From assembly GCF_033115175.1 (NCBI RefSeq), contig NC_084850.1, positions 18,879,218 through 18,943,217 on the forward strand: a stretch of DNA of 64,000 bases. Direction: 5' to 3'. A model generated the notes under the pieces. The model searched no databases, was not told the origin of the DNA, and saw only the letters and a list, made by a program, of their open reading frames with translations. Source of the DNA: Lepus europaeus. Lineage: Eukaryota; Chordata; Mammalia; Lagomorpha; Leporidae. Below, in pieces: positions 59,617-64,000 of the stretch. The stretch's first letter is position 1. Each line of letters opens with the position of its first letter. A program made the position numbers and the translations under genes.

Positions 59617-59907
59617 GGGGAGCATTGAGGTGCAATGGATTAAGCTGCCACCTGTGATGCCACCACCCCATATGGATACTGGTTTGAGTCCTGGCCTCAG
59701 AAAGCAGTGGAAGATGGCCCAAGTGCTTGGGCCCCTGTACCCACATGGGAGATCCAGAAGAAGCTCCTGGCTCATGGCTTCAGATTAACCCAGCTCTGGC
59801 CATTGCAGCCATTTGGGGAGTTAACCAGTGAATGGAAGGCATCTCTGTCTCTCCCTCTCTCTATCCCTAATTCTGTCTCTCAAATAAATAAATAAATATT
59901 TGTTTAA
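59617..59907 (+). mobile_element. CSINE, internally deleted
   Basis: Head ggggagcattgaggtgcaat. Part of the tRNA-unrelated body is missing (gagtcctggcctcagaaagc joins distant blocks). CAAATAAATAAATAAATA tail. Confidence 0.85.
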
Positions 59908-60333
59908 AAAAAGAAAATCATGGCATTATTTGGGAAAATGTGGTAACTGAGTCACCAATGTATAATATTTTGCATCAGTTGTCATTTTTAATTATCATAT
60001 ATATATATGACTGCAACCATTTGATAATGACTGAAATATATGCTTAAATACTTATTATTTTATCTTATTAAAAGTTACTTGCCTTTCATTTCTCCTTTAT
60101 ATTATACTTAGTATGTTGATGTTTATTGAAAGTATCTTGAGACAAATTTCATTGTCTATTGTGTACTAGTATCTATTTAAAATACTAAGAGGGAAGTTAT
60201 AAAACATTTGTTATTAACTACAGGTATCAATTTGACAGGGTTGAGAACCACTGACACAGTTCAACTCCTTTCTTCTAGTATGGGGTAACTCAGACTTAGA
60301 GGGAAAAAATGAACATGCTTAGGATCATAGTAT

Positions 60334-60640
60334 GGGGGCCAGCACTGTGGCGTAGCGGGTAAAGCCACCGCCTGCAGTGCCAGCATCCCATATGGGTGCC
60401 TGTTCGAGTCCCAGCTGCTCCACTTCTGATCTAGCTCTCTGCTGTGGCGTGGGAAAACAGTAGGAGACGGCCCCAGTCCTTGGACCCCTGCATCCATGTA
60501 GGAGACCTGGAAGAAACTCCTGGCTCCTGGCGTACCTCTAGCCATCGAGGCCAATTGGAGAGTGAACCAGCAGATGGAAAACCTCTCTCTCTCTCTGCCT
60601 CTCCTTCTCTGTGTAACTCTGACTTTCAAATAAATAAATA
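60334..60640 (+). mobile_element. CSINE
   Basis: Head ggggccagcactgtggcgta, body with a small deletion near 60530, CT run, AAATAAATAAATAAAAT tail. The word GATCATAGTATG occurs just before (about 60322) and after (about 60650) as a likely target duplication. Confidence 0.9.
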
Positions 60641-60738
60641 AAATTAAAGATCATAGTATGAGTTTGAGCCAAAGAAGCACCAAAGTTTTCTGATTCTCAA
60701 TTCAGTTATTGATCTATGCTCTCCAAAAGTTAGAAATT

Positions 60739-61075
60739 GGGGCTGGTATTGTGGCATAGCAGGTAAAGCCACTTCCAGCATCCCATACGGGAACTGGTTC
60801 GAGTCCTGGCTGCTCCACTTCTGATCAAGCTCCTTAATGTGCCTGGGAATAGCAGCTGATATGGCCCAAGTGCTTGGGCCCCTGCACCCACCTTGGAGAC
60901 CCAGAAGAAGCTTCTGGCTCCTGGCTTCAGCCCGGCCCAGCCCTAGCGGCTGCAGCCATTTGGGGAGTGAACCAGTGTATGGAAGCGCTCTCTCTCTCTC
61001 TCTCGCTCTCTCTGTATCTCCCTCTCTCTCTATGTAACTCTTTCTTTCAAATACATAAAAAATAAATATTTAAAA
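60739..61075 (+). mobile_element. CSINE
   Basis: Head ggggctggtattgtggcata, CT run, tttcaaatacataaaaaata tail. Confidence 0.88.
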
Positions 61076-61231
61076 AAGAAAATCAGAAAGTAATTTTCCA
61101 ATAAAAACAATTTTATAAATATAGCTAGAGTCCCAGGCAAACCCCAAAATAAAGCTTGTATAAGGAAAATATACTTGTATAGCTCTAACTAATGTGATTA
61201 GAATGAGACCAAAAAACCCTTTAGTTAGTAA

Positions 61232-62393
61232 CATAAAAACAAATAAGACCAAGTGTCTGGTAATAACAATAGATAGAATTAAAAAGAAGAAGCCGGCGCC
61301 GCAGCCCACTAGGCTAATCCTCCACCTGCACCTCCGGCATCCTGGGTTCTAGTCCCAGTTGGGGTGCCAGTTCTGTCCCAGTTGTTCCTCTTCCAGTCCA
61401 GCTCTCTGCTGTGACCTGGGAAGGCAGTGGAGGATGGCCCAAGTGCTTGGGCCCTGCACCCGCATGGGAGACCAGGAGGAAGCACCTGGCTCCTGGCTTC
61501 GGATCAGCGCGGCACACCGGCCGGCCGCAACGCACCAGCCGTAGCGGCCACTTGGGGGGTGAACCAACAGAAAAGGAAGACCTTTCTCTGTCTCTCTCTC
61601 TTACTGTCTACCTCTGCCTGTCAAAAATAAAAATAAAAAATAAAATAAAACAAAGAATTAAAAAGAAGAGAATGATCCAACATGGAAAGCAGTCCACACA
61701 GCAGACTCACAGAATGACAAATGCCCTAAACAGCACTCTGACCTCAGAATCGGTACTTAAGGCATTCGGAGCTGGCTGAAAAGCCCATGAGAGCATTTCA
61801 GGCATGGAAAGCAAATACACTGTGCCAAAAAATGTCCTACATGAAGAATCTCTGTGAGTGAGACCCCAGTAGAAAGAAGGGGCCATCAAAGAAGGATGTA
61901 CTTTTCTCTGAAGAGAGGAGAGAACTTCCACTTTGGTTACGGCCTATCTAAATACTGACAGAGTTTGTGCACTCAAAAGGCTTTCATAGCCTTGGCAGCT
62001 CATGTCAAGAGCCTCAGGTGATCACTGACATCAAAAATAAGAGTGTTAATTGTTAAATCAACAACAGGAGTCACTATGCACTTATACTCCCCATGTAGGA
62101 CCTCTGTCCTTAATGAGCTGTATTATGAGAATTAATGGTAAAACTAGTCTTCAAATAGCACTTTATACTTTGTGTGTCTGTGTGGGTGCAAACTGTTGAA
62201 ATTTTACTTAGTATAGGGTTGATCTTCTGTATATAAAGATAATTAAAAATGAATCTTAATGAAGAATGGAATGGGAGAGGGAGTAGGAGGTGGGATGGGA
62301 GTGGGGGTGGGAGGGCAGGTGTGGGGTGAAGAACCACTATATTCCTAAAGCTGTACCTATGAAATTTATATTTATTAAATAAAAGCCTTCTTT
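61232..62393 (+). mobile_element. Rabbit L1 3' UTR split by a CSINE2
   Basis: aagaccaagtgtctggtaat on the left. After the insertion it resumes gaatgatccaacatggaaag, ttcaggcatggaaagcaaat, gtgcaaactgttgaaat, and ends TTATTAAATAAAAGCC. Confidence 0.88.
61291..61653 (+). mobile_element. CSINE2 inside the L1, young
   Basis: Head gccggcgccgcagcccacta, body, CTGTCAAAAATAAAAATAAAA tail. Perfect 16-base duplication AGAATTAAAAAGAAGA at 61275-61290 and 61654-61669. Confidence 0.93.
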
Positions 62394-62437
62394 TAAAAAT
62401 TAAATAAAAATGTTGAGAATACAAACACTTTACCCTT

Positions 62438-62765
62438 GGGCAGGCATTGCGGTACAGCAGGTTAAAGTCAACGCTTAGCATGACTGCATCCCACATCACA
62501 GTGCCTGATTGAAGTCCTGCCTCTCCTTCCAATCCAGCTTCTTGCTAATGCACCTGGGAGGCAGTAGATGATGGCCCAAGTGCTTGGGTTCTGCCACCAA
62601 CATGGAAAACCAGATGGAGTTCCTAGCTTCTGGCTTCTGCCTGGCCCAACCCTGGCTGTTGGGGCCATTTGGGAAGTAAACTGGCATATGGAAAATCTCT
62701 CTGTCTCTCCCTGCCTCTCTGTCACTCTGCCTTTCAAATTAATAAATAAGTAAAACTTTAAAAAA
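62438..62765 (+). mobile_element. Older C-repeat variant
   Basis: gggcaggcattgcggtacag head, ctgggaggcagtagatgatg block, TTCAAATTAATAAATAAGTA tail. Confidence 0.82.
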
Positions 62766-63008
62766 AACTTAGCCTGGCATTCAGTAATTCATAATAGGCA
62801 CTCAGTTCATTATAGGCTCTCAAGAAATATTTTTCTTATAAGTGGGTAAACAGACGCTCTTACTCAAATGTTAGATTTTGTGAGTCATCTGTCCTTCTGA
62901 ACAAATTTATTATAAACTCCAACTTTCATGCCCATTTGGAAACGTAGCATTTTATGAAACCATTATAGTGCAAGATCCTTGACTGCTAAACTTAAAAGCT
63001 AAATAACA

Positions 63009-63345
63009 GGCCGGTGCCGCGGCTCACTAGGCTAATCCTCTGCCTGTGGCTCTGGCATCCTGGGTTCTAGTCCCAGTTGGGGCGCCGGATTCTGTCCCGG
63101 TTGCTCCTCTCCCACTGCAGCTCTCTTCTGTGGCCCGGGAGTGCAGGGGAGGATGGCCCAGGTCCTTGGGCCCTGCAACCCATGGGAGACCAGGAGGAAG
63201 CACCTGGCTCCTGGCTTTGGATCAGCGTGGTGCGCTGGCCGCAACGCCTGGCTGTAGCGGCCACTTGGGGGGTGAACCAAAGGAAAAAGGAAGACCTTTC
63301 TCTCTCTGTCTCTCTCTCACTGTCTAACTCTGCCTGCCAAAAAAA
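63009..63345 (+). mobile_element. CSINE2 with an expanded tail
   Basis: Head caggccggtgccgcggctca, full body, CTGCCAAAAAAATAAAAG tail leading straight into a tetranucleotide microsatellite. Confidence 0.92.
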
Positions 63346-63402
63346 TAAAAGAAAGAAAGGAAGGAAGGAAGGAAGGAAGGAAGGAAGGAAGGAAGGAAGG
63401 AA

Positions 63403-63472
<70 letters not shown>

Positions 63473-63475
63473 AGC
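63346..63475. repeat. (AAGG)n-(AAAG)n microsatellite
   Basis: About 14 AAGG units followed by about 18 AAAG units, grown from the poly(A) tail of the CSINE2. Confidence 0.95.
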
Positions 63476-63889
63476 TAAAAACAAAACTTTCTTAAAACTA
63501 AAAATCATTATATAGCCTCTGGACTTTTTCATGGTCAATATCTGCCTGATCAAGGACTCAGGCCCATAAATACAACCAGGATTAGGTCTGACTGTTGAGG
63601 AACAAGCACTTGAGACTTCACCCCAGATAGAGTGATTCCTCAAATTCCTCCATCTTTTAGGTGACATCTGTACCTTCCATTTTATCTCTCTTGATGATAA
63701 CAGTTGCTTCCTGATAAATGAGACAGAGACAGAGAGAGAGAAAAAACTAACAAAATACCATGTATGCTCCAGATCTGAGTCAGTACTTCAATTTAGAAGT
63801 ATTTCCTTTGGTGTTACTGTAAACTTAAGCGTTCTTACATGAAAAAATTATAATAGCTAATTTGTAACTGATTAAAATGTCTAAGGGCT
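63476..63889. other. Noncoding sequence
   Basis: No gene, exon or repeat head recognised. Confidence 0.5.
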
Positions 63890-64000
63890 GGGGCTAGCAC
63901 TGTGGCACAGTAGGTTAACCCTCCGCCTGCAGCACCGGCATCCCATATGGGCACTGGTTCGAGTCCTGGCTGCTCCTCTTCCAATCCAGCTTTCTGTTAT
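63890..64000 (+). mobile_element. CSINE, cut by the window edge
   Basis: Head ggggctagcactgtggcaca and the first about 110 bases of the body; continues beyond 64000. Confidence 0.9.

Noticed and set aside
63346-63475. Regular tandem array that could suggest a CRISPR or satellite
   Set aside because: Simple AAGG/AAAG tetranucleotide microsatellite grown from a SINE tail, with no spacers.
15682-64000. tRNA-like heads with B-box-like sequences at many sites
   Set aside because: They belong to C-repeats (tRNA-derived SINEs). No free-standing tRNA with a complete cloverleaf was seen.

Overview
The window is lagomorph genomic DNA, most likely rabbit (Oryctolagus cuniculus) or a close leporid. The evidence is more than 40 copies of the tRNA-derived leporid C-repeat (CSINE, including young CSINE2 copies) and several rabbit-type L1 3' ends. 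It appears to be X-chromosomal. The one intact single-exon coding gene is an unmistakable GPR101 orthologue, and GPR101 lies at Xq26.3 in human.

Layout. Positions 1-2124 are the GC-rich 5' flank and upstream region of GPR101, including a long purine-rich (GAGACA-like) tract. Positions 2125-3642 are the GPR101 coding sequence on the plus strand. From 3643 to about 15680 there is a SINE-free interval with one L1 fragment and a few ancient repeats. From about 15680 to the end the sequence is packed with CSINEs, often nested, plus L1 3' ends, an old L1 body, MLT1-like solo LTRs and DNA-transposon relics.

Inside that repeat-rich part, on the minus strand, nine small exons lie between 55518 and 27575. 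They join in frame, with canonical GT-AG splice sites and no stop codon, into 364 residues plus one base. The product covers all nine transmembrane segments of a transmembrane-9 superfamily protein closest to TM9SF2. By eye it is only about two thirds identical to TM9SF2, a protein that is almost invariant among mammals. It is therefore an old, intron-containing, X-linked paralogue and not a processed copy. Its N-terminal luminal exons would lie beyond base 64000. The short final exon, with the C-terminal Golgi-retention tail, was not found between 3643 and 27574. This gene and GPR101 are convergent, with 3' ends facing each other across about 24 kb.

No rRNA, tRNA gene, CRISPR or bacterial-type feature is present. 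Most other open frames are shadows or fall in CT/GA-rich SINE tails. Exon boundaries and family assignments were worked out by hand from the sequence and recalled family knowledge. No alignment or database search was run.
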